From Hydrogenispora ethanolica (GTDB lineage Bacteria > Bacillota > UBA4882 > UBA8346), in NCBI RefSeq assembly GCF_004340685.1, contig NZ_SLUN01000029.1, positions 1 through 64,000 on the forward strand: DNA of 64,000 nt. The letters run 5' to 3'. Each line of letters opens with the position of its first letter. Position 1 is the stretch's first letter. The notes below the pieces were generated by a model that ran no database searches, was not told the origin of the DNA, and saw nothing but the letters and a program-made list of their open reading frames with translations. Positions 38,265 to 48,830 of the stretch are shown piece by piece. Position numbers and translations under genes: made by a program.

Positions 38265-41200
38265 CTAGTTTACCATTTTCAAGTGGGTTAGGGCGCCCAA
38301 ATGATTGGGATCAAGCTCCAGAACCCGTTTTAGCTCCTGGCGGGACTGTTCCCGCTGTTCCAGACCCAAATACCCCAGGCCCAACAAGTAATGGCAGTGG
38401 ATTTCATTTCTTTTGGTCAAATCTTCGTCAAAAATCAAAAAATCCGGCAATGAAACGGCGAAATAATCGATAGTTACTTGATCAAACAAATGTTGCTCGC
38501 CATATGCCACCAGCTTGTTAAAACGGCTCCTGGCCTTGTCCGGCCGGCCCAATTTTACCAAGGCTAATCCCTGATAAAATAGCATGTCGGCCGGTTGATC
38601 ATTATAAAACATTGCGTTGGCGGGTTCATCGAGGCCCACCGCCGCTTTTTCCCAAGCTTCCTTGGCCTTTTCCGTGGAACCCAATCCCTGATAGGCGCAG
38701 CCCAAATAGTAATGGATGTGGTTTTCCTGCGCCCCATACAGCTTGCCTTCGCCCAGATTGACCGGATACTGGCTCGCTTGCAGCAATTGGGCGATGGCTT
38801 TTTGAAATTCCCCTTGTTGGATGTAGTGTTTGGCGAGCTCGACCCGACAATAAACATATTGGGCGGAGACTTTTCCCTCGCCGCCTTCCCAAGGGTGAAA
38901 CCGCCGGCCGGCAATGAGCTCTTGCGCAGTTTCGCAATCGCCCAGTTGATTATGGAGCGTCACATACTCCAGATACAAATCGTCGCGGCATTGGACCAGA
39001 TTCCGGTACTTGTTAAACAAATCCAGCCGGAATTGCGGCTCCACCCCGGTTTTTTTATAGAGCTGATCAAGCTCCAGAAAGATCCGGGCATCGGCGGGAT
39101 CGAGAGCAAAGGCTTTTTCCAGCGCGGCCCGGGCCTTGGCCGGATCATGCTGTTTATTGTAATAAGCGAGCGCCAGGTTGCGATGGACCGTCGGGAAGGT
39201 ATCATCGATCGCCCGCGATTGTTCCCAGCATTCTATCGCCAAAGCGGACTGCTTTTTGTCATACCATAAGTTGCCCAAATAATAAGGAGCCTTGGCATCG
39301 CCGGGATTTAGTTCCCAGGCCAGTTGCAGGACTGGAATATCCTCCAGCCGGTTGGGAAAACAGTAATCCGGCATGGTGGTCATGGCTTCTTTAAAATAAG
39401 CCAGCGCCCCGGCGGTCTCCCCTTTCTGATAGAGATAGTAGCCGAGGTAATAATAAATAAGCGGCGAAACACCCTTCCCCAACTGCTTTTGGGCGGCAAT
39501 CCCTTCTTCAAGCAACTGGCAGGCTTCGCTAAAAAATCCGGCGTTGCCATAATCTCTCGCCAACTCCAGCACATTGTGCTCATTGGTTTCCAGTAAAGCG
39601 AATAATTCCCGTTTCATGGCCGCGGCACGCTCGCTTTGATTTAAGGCCTCCAAGCACAGCTGCAGTTCCCGGCGGGCGCCGAAATCCAGCGGATCCAAAG
39701 CCAGGGTCTCCGCGGCGATTCTGGCGGCTTCTTCATAACGGCCCAGCTGGCGCAGGATGGCCCCATAGAGATGGCGGGCTTTGTAATGATGGGCATTGCG
39801 GACCAGCGACTTCGCAATCAACTCGCAAGCGTTACCGTAGTCTTCCTTCGCGCAGGCGATCTGGGCCAGTGAAAAATAACCGCTGTCTTGCCAGGCCGCA
39901 CTCCAGACCGACTTATAAAACGCGTCGTACGCCTCAGCGAGCCGCCCCTGATACTTCAGCGCCAATCCCAGATTATAATAGGGCTCGCCGTCGTAAGGAT
40001 TGGGATTGTACCGGGTGGAGCTGGCAATCGCCCTGCGGAAATAGCTTTCGCTTTCTTCAAATAGCCCCCGGCGCAGCAGCAAAGAACCATAGCCGTTGTT
40101 ATGACGGATGTCGTCAGGATTGCGCTTTAATCCTTCCAAATAATAAGGATCCGGATCATAGGTGGCATGGCGGTATTGTTCCAGATGCAACGCCTGTAGA
40201 TAAAGGGCCTCGTTAGTTTGAATCGCGGCCGGAGGCAAGGCCGGTTTCGCCGGGTCCGGAATCCGCTCGATCTTGGGTTCCGCCGGCTGATACGCAATCA
40301 GCAACTCGCCGTTAGGCCCGAACACCTTTAAGGATAAATGATATTCTTGTTCAGCCGGATCCAAAGTCACTTCCTGAGTCCAGGAATTCTCAGGAGAAAG
40401 ATTAACCTCGGTCCGAAGATAGTTTTGTTCCTTGCCTTGCAGCGCAACGACTGCCCCTTTCAGGACGGCGGTAGCATATACGGCGACCGTCGCCTTACCG
40501 GCTTGGGTCTCCAGGTTTACCGCCAGGTCGATGGTGGCGTTCTTCACCATGCCGATGTTTTTATAGGGCATGAAGTATTGCGTAAATGATTTCTCTTCGT
40601 TCGGCATCAGCCAGGTAAAATCGGGCTGGTTATCGGTATAGACTCCGGTCATTAATTCGACATAGGGGCCGTCTTCATCGGTGAGGTTGCGGTCCCAGGA
40701 CTGGCCGAAATCGCCGCAGCCCCAGGTCCATTGCTTTTTGCCCGGCGCAATATGATGATCGGCGATATGCAAAATGCCGGCCCGTTTTTCGTGGTCGTAA
40801 CCGCCGACGAAATCGTAATCGGAATGATACGCCATATACGAAGTGGGAACCGGAATGTTTTTGTAACGGGAGATATCTACCCCGGCCGAGTAATCCATCT
40901 TATAATACGTCCCGGTGGCAATGGGAAACCGCGAAACATCCCGTTTGCCGTGATCAAATACGGCGTGCACATCCGGGGGAAACACCGATTGAGTATGCTC
41001 ATTGACCGCCACCGCGGGATTGGCCCACCACAAAAAAGTTTGCGGCTCCGGCGTTCTGTTATACAGCCGCGTTTTAATCTCTAAATACGCTTTATCCGGA
41101 TACAGCGTAAATCCGGTCGTCGCCTTGGTACCGTACATCCGGTCAATCTCGCTGACCCAAACGGTTTTGCTGCCGTCGGGATTTTCTTTCAACAGATATT

Positions 41201-41606
41201 CGACCGGGCCGAAGGTGTTGGGTCGGTGATGCTGGGGCCAATTGAACTCGATCCCCCCGGAGATCCAGGGACCGGCCAGTCCCACCAACGCCGGTTTAAT
41301 GACCCGGTTGTAATAAACGAAATCATATTGATTGGTCTTATCCAGCGCCCTTTGGATCCTGCCCCCGAGCTCCGGTAAGATCACGATCAACAAATAAGGG
41401 TTTTCCAGAAACACGGCGCGATATTTTTGAATCACTTTCCGGTCATCAATTTTATCAATGATGGGGTAGGGATAAACTTTTCCGGAACTGCCCTGGTATA
41501 CCCGTTTCTCCAAAAACATCGGGTTCTTATCCGGCTTTCCTACGGGATAAGTGGGTATCTCCAGATCTTCCTCCCATATTTTGACTGCCAAATCCGTTGT
41601 TCTCAT
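38265..41606 (-). CDS. DUF5107 domain protein with tetratricopeptide repeats
   Basis: The 1113-residue protein begins with a beta-rich DUF5107 region of about 345 residues (YPYPIIDKIDD, VILPELGGRIQRALDKTN, SGGIEFNWPQHHRP, TWGCGDFGQSWDRNL), which resembles mutarotase-like supersandwich folds. A linker follows, then from about 460 to the end at least fifteen TPR-like helix pairs (YYNLGLALKYQGRLAEAYDAF, YYLGYYLYQKGETAGAL). It has no signal peptide. It lies upstream of araFGH on the same strand and faces an AraC regulator, so a role with arabinose or arabinosides is likely. Enzymatic activity is unproven. The start has GAGGAGG. Confidence 0.82.
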   Translation of the reverse strand: MRTTDLAVKIWEEDLEIPTYPVGKPDKNPMFLEKRVYQGSSGKVYPYPIIDKIDDRKVIQKYRAVFLENPYLLIVILPELGGRIQRALDKTNQYDFVYYNRVIKPALVGLAGPWISGGIEFNWPQHHRPNTFGPVEYLLKENPDGSKTVWVSEIDRMYGTKATTGFTLYPDKAYLEIKTRLYNRTPEPQTFLWWANPAVAVNEHTQSVFPPDVHAVFDHGKRDVSRFPIATGTYYKMDYSAGVDISRYKNIPVPTSYMAYHSDYDFVGGYDHEKRAGILHIADHHIAPGKKQWTWGCGDFGQSWDRNLTDEDGPYVELMTGVYTDNQPDFTWLMPNEEKSFTQYFMPYKNIGMVKNATIDLAVNLETQAGKATVAVYATAVLKGAVVALQGKEQNYLRTEVNLSPENSWTQEVTLDPAEQEYHLSLKVFGPNGELLIAYQPAEPKIERIPDPAKPALPPAAIQTNEALYLQALHLEQYRHATYDPDPYYLEGLKRNPDDIRHNNGYGSLLLRRGLFEESESYFRRAIASSTRYNPNPYDGEPYYNLGLALKYQGRLAEAYDAFYKSVWSAAWQDSGYFSLAQIACAKEDYGNACELIAKSLVRNAHHYKARHLYGAILRQLGRYEEAARIAAETLALDPLDFGARRELQLCLEALNQSERAAAMKRELFALLETNEHNVLELARDYGNAGFFSEACQLLEEGIAAQKQLGKGVSPLIYYYLGYYLYQKGETAGALAYFKEAMTTMPDYCFPNRLEDIPVLQLAWELNPGDAKAPYYLGNLWYDKKQSALAIECWEQSRAIDDTFPTVHRNLALAYYNKQHDPAKARAALEKAFALDPADARIFLELDQLYKKTGVEPQFRLDLFNKYRNLVQCRDDLYLEYVTLHNQLGDCETAQELIAGRRFHPWEGGEGKVSAQYVYCRVELAKHYIQQGEFQKAIAQLLQASQYPVNLGEGKLYGAQENHIHYYLGCAYQGLGSTEKAKEAWEKAAVGLDEPANAMFYNDQPADMLFYQGLALVKLGRPDKARSRFNKLVAYGEQHLFDQVTIDYFAVSLPDFLIFDEDLTKRNEIHCHYLLGLGYLGLEQREQSRQELKRVLELDPNHLGALTHLKMVN

Positions 41607-41633
41607 GCCCAGTCCTCCTCGAATGTGAATTCC

Positions 41634-41714
41634 TTATCCCTTTTGCTTCGCTAAGCTTTTGCGGTCGCCCTGACCCGCGGCCAGGGTTCATCGCAACACT
41701 TTTCGATGGCAGTG
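41634..41714. mobile_element. Degraded partial copy of the small inverted-repeat element (M4)
   Basis: About 80 bases correspond to one end of the elements at 19581 and 51797: TTATCCCTTTTGCTTCG, AAGCTTTTGCGGTCGCCCTG, then CCAGGGTTCATCGCAACACTTTT. The other half is missing. It lies in the divergent promoter region between the DUF5107 and araC-type genes. Confidence 0.6.
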
Positions 41715-41896
41715 GTAAAGGAACCGTCAGAATATAACGCGTCCACGACGAGGGCCCTTTGGGAACAAAGTCATATTTCCGATAGGTTAAATATAGCTTA
41801 AGCTCAGGAAAAACTCCATTCACTATCCGCTTAAGAACCTGGACGATATTACGATTTTCAATTGCAAAGAACGGGTTTCCCGATTACAATTAAATC

Positions 41897-42784
41897 ATGG
41901 ACACTATCAGAAAAGACGAAGGCTTTTCCGGTCAAAGGATTATTGTCTTGCCCCGAAATTTCCTGAAGGAAGTTACGGAACATCCGCTGATTCGGCCGCT
42001 TTACCCGACCGACATCGGCCACTTCCCGGAGGCGCAATTTCATTACCGCGAGCGGCTGGAAGGCTGCGACCAGCACATCATGATTTATTGCGTGAAAGGA
42101 AAAGGCTGGTTTACCATTGACGGCAAGAACCAGCCGCTCCATCAGGACAACCTGCTGATCATCCCCAGGGGCACGCCCCATATCTACGCTTCCAGCGATG
42201 CCAATCCCTGGACCATCTATTGGCTCCATTTCCTGGGCGGTCAATCCGAATACTATTTCCAGCATTTATTGCCGGAATTTCATGCCTTCCCGATCCCGCT
42301 GGAGAAAGCCCCCAACATCGTCCGCTTGTTTAATGAAATTTATGAAGTGCTGCAGAATGGCTTCACTCTGGACAACATGATCCTCGCTTCGCAGATACTC
42401 CCCCATTTGCTGGGCCTGATCTTTTTAATGAATCACGATTACCAGCTGCAATTGAAAGCCAGTAATCAGGATATCGAAGAGTCCATCCAATATATGGCCA
42501 AACATTTGGCGGAAAATCTTGCTTTACATGAACTGGCCGCCCGCGCCAATCTTTCGGTATCCCATTATTCTTACCTGTTTAAAAACAAGACCGGTTATTC
42601 GCCCATCGATTATTTCCTGCGTTTAAGGATTCAAAGGGCCTGCCAGTATCTGGACATCACGGTCTTGAACATTGAAACCATCGCCGCCAAACTCGGCTTC
42701 AAAGATCCGTATTATTTTTCGCGGCTATTTCACCGAATCATGGGGCAGTCCCCTTCCGCCTATCGTAAAATTAAGAAGGGGTAA
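41897..42784 (+). CDS. AraC-family transcriptional regulator with cupin sensor domain
   Basis: This 295-residue protein has an N-terminal AraC-type cupin (IYCVKGKGWFTIDGK, LLIIPRGTPHIYASS, WTIYWLHFLGG) that binds the inducer, and a C-terminal pair of helix-turn-helix motifs (LHELAARANLSVSHYSYLF, IAAKLGFKDPYYFSRLF). It diverges from the DUF5107-araFGH operon and is the obvious candidate to control it in response to arabinose. The ribosome binding site is weak, but no better in-frame start exists. The 290-base divergent region contains GCTTAAGC and CGCTTAAG segments that could be operator half-sites. Confidence 0.9.
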   Translation: MDTIRKDEGFSGQRIIVLPRNFLKEVTEHPLIRPLYPTDIGHFPEAQFHYRERLEGCDQHIMIYCVKGKGWFTIDGKNQPLHQDNLLIIPRGTPHIYASSDANPWTIYWLHFLGGQSEYYFQHLLPEFHAFPIPLEKAPNIVRLFNEIYEVLQNGFTLDNMILASQILPHLLGLIFLMNHDYQLQLKASNQDIEESIQYMAKHLAENLALHELAARANLSVSHYSYLFKNKTGYSPIDYFLRLRIQRACQYLDITVLNIETIAAKLGFKDPYYFSRLFHRIMGQSPSAYRKIKKG

Positions 42785-42995
42785 ATCGTCGCGCAAGCGG
42801 TATCGCTCCATTCACCGGCTTCTTGCATCACCGTACGGACCATTCGGTATACGGCGGTTCGCATTTGCCGGTGTCCATCCCTTTAACGCCGCTTTAACAT
42901 CATGCCGGATTCGGCTGACAGGAATGGCCTTGCCGGCGTCGAAGTCTTTCAAGATTTGAAAATCGAACGGAAAACAAGGGAAAGAGGTCCAAGTG

Positions 42996-43838
42996 ATGCG
43001 CATCGATTGCCATACCCACGCCTTTGCGGATAAGATCGCCGACAAAGCCGTGGCCCAACTCATCAACTATTATCATATCCAGACCGACTTCGGGGGGAAA
43101 CTCGGCGATCTGCTGAGCGTGGCGGTCGAGGCCGGGCTGGACGCGGTCGTCCTCCTGGTGGCCGCCACTAAGCCGGAACAGGTCAAGCCGGCCAATGACT
43201 GGATTCTGGACGTCGCCCGCCTCAGCCCCGCCGAACTGGAGCGCCTCAGCGGCTTGGCCCGGGTACCCCGGATCATCCCCTTCGGCACCTTTCATCCCGG
43301 GGACCCGAATTGGCCGGCGGAGATCGCCCGGCTGCGGGCGGCCGGATTCAAAGGCATCAAGCTGCATCCCGAGTTTCAAGGGATCGATCTGGCCGATCCG
43401 GCGCTCGAACCCTTCTTCGAGGAGGTCTGCTCCGATTTCGTGCTGATGGTCCATATGGGCGATCCGGTCAAGACCGCGGCCAATTTCAGCACCCCGCGCA
43501 AACTGGCGGCCATTCTGGACCGTTTCCCGAAGCTGCGGGCGATCGCCGCGCATATGGGCGGCTATTGTTTCTGGGAAGAGGCACTGGCCGATCTGGCCGG
43601 GCGGGATGTCTACCTGGATACCTCCAGCACGCTGTCGTATATCGACCGGGGTCTGCTGCGGCGGCTCATCGATCGCCACGGGACGGAAAAGATCCTCTTC
43701 GGCAGCGATTATCCTCTGAAATCGCCCCGGCAGGAGCTGGAACTCCTCGCGGAGCTGGATTGGCTGAGCGACGGCGACCGGGAGCGGATCTTGGGGCTCA
43801 ACTGCGCCGAGCTGTTGGGGATCGCGAGCGGGAAGTAA
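42996..43838 (+). CDS. Amidohydrolase-superfamily metal-dependent hydrolase
   Basis: The 280-residue TIM-barrel protein has metal-ligand motifs of the amidohydrolase_2 (PF04909) group: DCHTHAF at the N terminus, GIKLHPEFQG near 125, HMGD and HMGGYCFWEE, and the late Asp in ILFGSDYPL. The substrate cannot be read from the sequence; relatives include decarboxylases and lactonases. It follows the araC-type gene on the same strand after 210 bases, so it may or may not belong to the arabinose locus. The ATG at 42996 has GAGG at a good distance; a GTG one codon earlier is the only alternative. Confidence 0.85.
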   Translation: MRIDCHTHAFADKIADKAVAQLINYYHIQTDFGGKLGDLLSVAVEAGLDAVVLLVAATKPEQVKPANDWILDVARLSPAELERLSGLARVPRIIPFGTFHPGDPNWPAEIARLRAAGFKGIKLHPEFQGIDLADPALEPFFEEVCSDFVLMVHMGDPVKTAANFSTPRKLAAILDRFPKLRAIAAHMGGYCFWEEALADLAGRDVYLDTSSTLSYIDRGLLRRLIDRHGTEKILFGSDYPLKSPRQELELLAELDWLSDGDRERILGLNCAELLGIASGK

Positions 43839-43904
43839 TAGCGGCACCATCTTTCCATGCGCGGGAACGGAAGCTCCGGGGGACGGGGACGGGGCGGATG
43901 CGGA

Positions 43905-45131
43905 TCAGGCGTGGGCAGCGCTGATGGCGGTGAATACTTTGGTCTGCTCCAGGGCGTCCTGGAAAAGTTCGGGGAGTTGCGCATCCCGGATCCGCAGGGC
44001 GTCGGTCCGGAAAAGCACCTGCTCCCAATCGCCTTTCTCATAGGCCTGCACCAGCTGGAGAACGTTGCCATAGACCCCGGCCTTTCCCAGCAGGGCTCCC
44101 TTCACCTCTTCGGTGATGGGCAGTTCGTCCAGGATATCCGCCATCGGCCTGCCCAGAAACACATCGATCATCGAGAAGAGGCCCATCAAAAACAGTTCCG
44201 AACAACGGGATTCCAGCCCGACGGCGGGTCCGAGGAGTTCGGCGAAGCGCGCCCGAAAGACCGAGCTCACCACCAGCTCGTCCGGGTGATCGCTGGCCAG
44301 GCCGCGGATGGCGATCAGCGACAGCCATTTGATGGCCTCTTTCAGGCCCAGGAGCACCACGGCCTGGCGGACCGACTGGATCCGGGTCCGGAAGCCGAAC
44401 GCCGCCGAATTGATGAATTTGAGCAATTTATAGGTGAGCGAGATATCCTGCTTGATCAAAGATTCCACCCGATCGAAATCGGGTGAGCTTTGGCCCAGCT
44501 CGTGCAGGACCCGCAAGTAGTTGACTTTGTAGCCGGGCACGTCCTTTCCGGCGATGATCACCGGCTTGCTCAGGAAGAACCCTTGAAAATAAGCGTACCC
44601 CATGTCGAGGGCTTCCTCGAATTCGGCCCGGGATTCGACCTTTTCGGCCAGGAATTTCAATGGCTTGGAACAGAAACGCCGCACCAGATCGCGGCGCTCC
44701 GCCACCGAAGTCGTCAGAAAGTCCACCTTGATCAGGTCGGCCAGCTCGATCAGCGGCGTCATCTCCTGCTTGAACACAAAGTCGTCCATGGCCAGGGAGT
44801 AGCCGAGCTGCTTCAGCCTTTGGCAGGCGGCGATCGTCTCCGGATCGGGCGTCACATTCTCCAGGATTTCAATGAAAGCGGTTTCTTTGGGGAGAATCGT
44901 GGCGGTCTCATTGAGCAACAGGTTCCGGGTGAAATTGATGAAAGCCCGCTTCTTCCCGACCAGGCTATCGATGCCGATCAGCAAGAAACTATTGGCGATG
45001 ACCGTGGAAGTCGCTTGATCCCCGTCCGTCGCGGTGTAGAAATTTTCCAGCCCCGACCGGAATAAAAGTTCATAACCGTAAACCTTGAGTTGCCTGTCGA
45101 AGATGGGTTGTCTGGCAACGAATACATCCAT
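43905..45131 (-). CDS. EAL and HDOD domain signalling protein, YuxH type
   Basis: The 408-residue protein has an N-terminal EAL-like domain (MDVFVARQPIFDRQLKVYGYELLFRSG) in which the usual EALxR reads YELLFR and several metal ligands appear missing, so it is probably inactive on cyclic di-GMP. The C-terminal HDOD domain (DISLTYKLLKFINSAAFG, VRQAVVLLGLKEAIKWLSLIAI) is a non-catalytic HD relative. Such proteins regulate motility or c-di-GMP-dependent processes. The internal ATG at 45131 matches homologues. It converges with the amidohydrolase gene, with no clear terminator between. Confidence 0.88.
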   Translation of the reverse strand: MDVFVARQPIFDRQLKVYGYELLFRSGLENFYTATDGDQATSTVIANSFLLIGIDSLVGKKRAFINFTRNLLLNETATILPKETAFIEILENVTPDPETIAACQRLKQLGYSLAMDDFVFKQEMTPLIELADLIKVDFLTTSVAERRDLVRRFCSKPLKFLAEKVESRAEFEEALDMGYAYFQGFFLSKPVIIAGKDVPGYKVNYLRVLHELGQSSPDFDRVESLIKQDISLTYKLLKFINSAAFGFRTRIQSVRQAVVLLGLKEAIKWLSLIAIRGLASDHPDELVVSSVFRARFAELLGPAVGLESRCSELFLMGLFSMIDVFLGRPMADILDELPITEEVKGALLGKAGVYGNVLQLVQAYEKGDWEQVLFRTDALRIRDAQLPELFQDALEQTKVFTAISAAHA

Positions 45132-45371
45132 CGATCCAATTCCCCTTATTTCGGTAATGAACTTCAACCGCTAATCCGCCTAATTGATATATCGGCAAAT
45201 TCGCCAAAGCATAAAGTATTTTTCAGGAAAAAATACATAAACCTAGGTTCCGACCCGGCGGTCCCGCCGCATAATAAAAGGCCGCCGCAATCACTCCGGC
45301 AGTCTTTTACCTTCGTTCGGAAATGAACCATGGGAACGCGCTTCCCCATCCTTCCCCTCCGGAAGGACCGG

Positions 45372-45896
45372 TCACTCCTCGTCGTCGTAATGGACCAGGC
45401 TCAGGACATCATATCCGGCCAGACGGTCCCGGCCTTTTAAGGCATCCAGTTCGATGATGAAAGCGAAACCGACGATCACCCCGCCCAGCCGTTTCACCAA
45501 TTCGGCGGTGGCCGAGATGGTCCCGCCGGTGGCCAGCAGATCGTCCACAATCACCACTTTCTGGCCGGGCTGAATCGCGTCGACGTGGATCTCCAAAGCA
45601 TCCTGGCCGTACTCCAGGTCATAGGTGATCCGCTCCTTGGCCGCGGGCAATTTTCCGGGCTTGCGGACCAGCACGAAGCCGACTCCCAATTGATACGCGA
45701 GCGGCGCTCCCAGGATGAAGCCCCGGGACTCGGCGCCGACGATCACATCCGGCCGGGCGGCCCGGAAATGCCCGTCAAACTGATCGACCACATAACGCAA
45801 CGCCGCGCCGTCCTTCAGCAGCGTCGTAATATCCTTGAAACTGATTCCCGGTTTCGGAAAATCCGGCACTTCCCGGATTAATGACTTTAGATCCAT
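45372..45896 (-). CDS. apt: Adenine phosphoribosyltransferase
   Basis: This 174-residue enzyme salvages adenine with PRPP to AMP. It begins [22 protein letters not shown], has [16 protein letters not shown] near 55, and carries the PRPP-binding loop [13 protein letters not shown] near 120. Length and motifs are standard. It is upstream of the EAL/HDOD gene by about 240 bases and downstream of the aspartokinase gene by about 100; no shared function is evident, although no relA homologue, often an apt neighbour, is seen. Confidence 0.96.
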   Translation of the reverse strand: MDLKSLIREVPDFPKPGISFKDITTLLKDGAALRYVVDQFDGHFRAARPDVIVGAESRGFILGAPLAYQLGVGFVLVRKPGKLPAAKERITYDLEYGQDALEIHVDAIQPGQKVVIVDDLLATGGTISATAELVKRLGGVIVGFAFIIELDALKGRDRLAGYDVLSLVHYDDEE

Positions 45897-46000
45897 CGTA
45901 ATTCCCCCTTTTGATTCGGTCCAAACCTGCCGGACCCGCTATTTATATATGTTGCGAAACCATCTTTCAACACGGTATTCGGACAATTCGGGATCTCGGA

Positions 46001-47191
46001 CTACAATCCGAACTCGCGGTACAGCACTTTGATGGCATTGGCCATCTGCTCCTCCGGCACCAGGCAGGAGATGGTGATCTCCGAATCCACCGTCTGCAGC
46101 AGTTTAATATGCCCATGATGCAGGGCTTCCACCACCCGCATCATCGTGCCGGTGCTCTCGGTCATGCCGACTCCGATCAAGGAGATTTTGCAGCAGTGGG
46201 GCACCAGCTCCACCTGAAACCCTTGGGCCAACAGATAATCGCCGGCCTGGCCCAACAGTTCCTGCTTGACCACGAAGCTGACCTGGCCGCCGGAGATGGC
46301 GTTCATGTCGACACTGATGCCCGCTTCGGCCATTAATTTGAAGACTTTGACCTCCTCCGCCGGTTCGAGGGAGCCGCTCTTGGCCTTCACCAGCACCCGG
46401 CCCAAACCGGCTTGATGGGCGATGCCGGTGATCACCCGGGACGCTTGGCCGTTCGAGATCAGCGTGCCGCCGTCCTCGGAGAAGGTGCTTTTCACCTTGA
46501 CCGGCACCTTTTTGTCGCGGGCGATCGCCACCGCCCGGGGATGGACCACCTTGGCGCCCTGATTGGCCATTTCGCAGATCTCTTGGTAGCTCAATTCCCG
46601 CAGAATCTTGGCCTCGGGCACGATCCGCGGATCCGCGGCCATCACCCCGTCGACATCGGTGTAAATCTCCACCATTTCCGCATCGAGCGCCGCGCCCAAC
46701 GCCGTGGCGGTCGTATCCGAGCCGCCCCGGCCCAAGGTGGTGATGTCCCCGACGGCGGTAATTCCCTGGAATCCGGCGACCACCACGATCTTGCCCTCTC
46801 CCAGGTGCTGCAGGATGTTGTCGGGGTTAATCCCCTGAATCTGGGCTTCGCCGAAATGATTATCGGTCAGGATGCCGGCCTGGCCGCCGGTGAGAGCCAC
46901 CGCCGGATGGCCCAGTTTCTCCAAGGTTTGCGCCATCACGATGGTGGAAATGATCTCGCCGCAGGCGATGAGCAGATCCATCTCCCGCGGCGCCACGGCG
47001 GGTTCGATCCCCTTGGCCAGTCCGATCAGGGTATCCGTGGCGTACGGCTCACCTTGGCGGCCCATCGCCGAGACGACCACCACCACCGACATTCCCTCAT
47101 TCTTGGCCTGAATAATCTTGGCGGCCGCTTTCTCCCGGCCGTCCGGCGTGGCCACCGAGGTGCCGCCGAATTTCTGTACGATGATCTGCAT
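46001..47191 (-). CDS. lysC: Aspartate kinase
   Basis: This 396-residue protein opens MQIIVQKFGGTSVA, contains GRGGSDTTATALGAALDAE and the YTDVDGVMAADPRI segment, and ends with two ACT domains (from about 265) that would bind lysine or threonine as feedback inhibitors. It catalyses the first step of the aspartate pathway to lysine, threonine and methionine. Length fits the class II-like, monofunctional alpha type that is usual in Bacillota. I see no lysine riboswitch in the 100-base gap before it. It could equally be called dapG; the choice of symbol is uncertain. Confidence 0.94.
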   Translation of the reverse strand: MQIIVQKFGGTSVATPDGREKAAAKIIQAKNEGMSVVVVVSAMGRQGEPYATDTLIGLAKGIEPAVAPREMDLLIACGEIISTIVMAQTLEKLGHPAVALTGGQAGILTDNHFGEAQIQGINPDNILQHLGEGKIVVVAGFQGITAVGDITTLGRGGSDTTATALGAALDAEMVEIYTDVDGVMAADPRIVPEAKILRELSYQEICEMANQGAKVVHPRAVAIARDKKVPVKVKSTFSEDGGTLISNGQASRVITGIAHQAGLGRVLVKAKSGSLEPAEEVKVFKLMAEAGISVDMNAISGGQVSFVVKQELLGQAGDYLLAQGFQVELVPHCCKISLIGVGMTESTGTMMRVVEALHHGHIKLLQTVDSEITISCLVPEEQMANAIKVLYREFGL

Positions 47192-47293
47192 CCGTTCCCC
47201 GTCCTTTAAGTCAATATAGAGTGGATCATGCTTATTTCCGATATCCGTATCCCGGATCGAAACAATCTTATGCTTATGCTCATTTCGCTCCGC

Positions 47294-48685
47294 TCAGCCC
47301 TTGGCAGCTTCCAGCGTCGCGAACCAGGCCCGGGCCCTTTCCAACTGCTCCCGGACTTGCTCCGGCGCGGTCCCGCCGGCCGAATTGCGGACCTTCACCA
47401 CCCGGGTCATGTCCAGCGTCTCATAGATATCCGCGGCGATCAGCTCCGAAGCCTCCTTGAACTCCTCCAGGCTGAGGTCTTCGAGGCGTTTGCCGTGCTT
47501 GATGCCGTACTGGACCAAGCGGCCGACCACCGCATGAGCCTCGCGAAACGGCAGCCCCTTGGCGGCCAGATAATCGGCCAGGTCGGTGGCATTCAAAAAG
47601 CCGTCCCGGGTCGCCGCGAGCATCCGGTCGCGGTTGAAGCGCAGTGTTTTGACCATCGGATTGAAGATGGAGAGCGAGCCGACCACCGTATCCACCGCGT
47701 CGAAGAGCGCTTCCTTGTCTTCCTGCATATCCTTGTTATAGGCCAAAGGCAGGCCTTTCATCATGGTCAAGATGGCCATCAGATCGCCGTAAACCCGGCC
47801 GGTCTTCCCCCGCACCAGCTCGGCCACGTCGGGGTTCTTCTTCTGCGGCATGATACTGGATCCGGTGCTGTAGGCGTCGTCCATCTCCACGAACTGAAAC
47901 TCCATCGAGGACCAGAGGACCAGCTCCTCGCAGCAGCGGGAGAGATGCATCATCACCAGCGACGCGTCGAAGATGAATTCGGCCGCGAAGTCGCGGTCGC
48001 TGACGCCGTCCAGACTGTTGCCGGTCACGCCCGCCAGGCCCAATTCCCGGGCGACCCGGTCCCGGTCGATGGGGAATCCGGTTCCGGCCAGCGCCCCGCA
48101 GCCCAGGGGCGAAAGGACCGTGCGTTTCAAGCAATCGTCCAGCCGCTGGTAATCGCGGCGGAACATCTCAAAGTAGGCCAGCAGGTGATGGCCCAGGAGC
48201 ACCGGCTGCGCCCGCTGCAAGTGGGTATAGCCGGGCAGGATCGTCGCTTGTTCCGCTTCGGCCCGCTCCAACAGAATCTCGATGAGCTCGCCGATCAATC
48301 CTTGAAGGTGATAGATCTCGCGCCGCAGATACAGCCGGGTGTCCAGCGCCACCTGGTCATTGCGGCTGCGCGCCGTGTGCAGCTTCTTGCCGACCTCGCC
48401 CACCTCGGCCACCAGTAGCTTTTCGACATTCATGTGAATATCCTCGGCTTTGGGGTCCCAGCTCACCGCTCCGGCCCGGACCCGCTCCAGAATGGTCTGG
48501 AGCCCCCGGATCAACTGTCCGGCCTCGTCCACGCCGATAATTCCGCAGTCGCCCAGCATCCGGGCATGGGCAATGCTGCCCCGGATGTCCTCTTCCGCCA
48601 ACCGGCAATCAAAATGAATCGAAGAATGAAAATCATCCATGACCGCTGCGGTCTCTTTTTCAAACCGCCCGCCCCAGGCTTTCAT
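47294..48685 (-). CDS. argH: Argininosuccinate lyase
   Basis: This 463-residue enzyme completes arginine synthesis by splitting argininosuccinate into arginine and fumarate. It begins [23 protein letters not shown], includes [38 protein letters not shown] and the family signature [12 protein letters not shown] with the catalytic serine. The start at 48685 follows AGGAGG; the longer frame would add 24 residues. argG is not in the window. It is about 100 bases upstream of the aspartokinase gene and may be co-transcribed with it. Confidence 0.96.
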   Translation of the reverse strand: MKAWGGRFEKETAAVMDDFHSSIHFDCRLAEEDIRGSIAHARMLGDCGIIGVDEAGQLIRGLQTILERVRAGAVSWDPKAEDIHMNVEKLLVAEVGEVGKKLHTARSRNDQVALDTRLYLRREIYHLQGLIGELIEILLERAEAEQATILPGYTHLQRAQPVLLGHHLLAYFEMFRRDYQRLDDCLKRTVLSPLGCGALAGTGFPIDRDRVARELGLAGVTGNSLDGVSDRDFAAEFIFDASLVMMHLSRCCEELVLWSSMEFQFVEMDDAYSTGSSIMPQKKNPDVAELVRGKTGRVYGDLMAILTMMKGLPLAYNKDMQEDKEALFDAVDTVVGSLSIFNPMVKTLRFNRDRMLAATRDGFLNATDLADYLAAKGLPFREAHAVVGRLVQYGIKHGKRLEDLSLEEFKEASELIAADIYETLDMTRVVKVRNSAGGTAPEQVREQLERARAWFATLEAAKG

Positions 48686-48830
48686 CGGCAATCCTCCTAA
48701 GTAAACGAATAGCAAATTCCGTCCCTTCCGATACTGTGGCAAAGGACAATCGGGCAATTTGCAATTCTCTGAAGTAAAAAGCGAAGCCGGCTTCGCCAGC
48801 TTTCAGCAGCGGCAACGACGAAGGGCTCTA

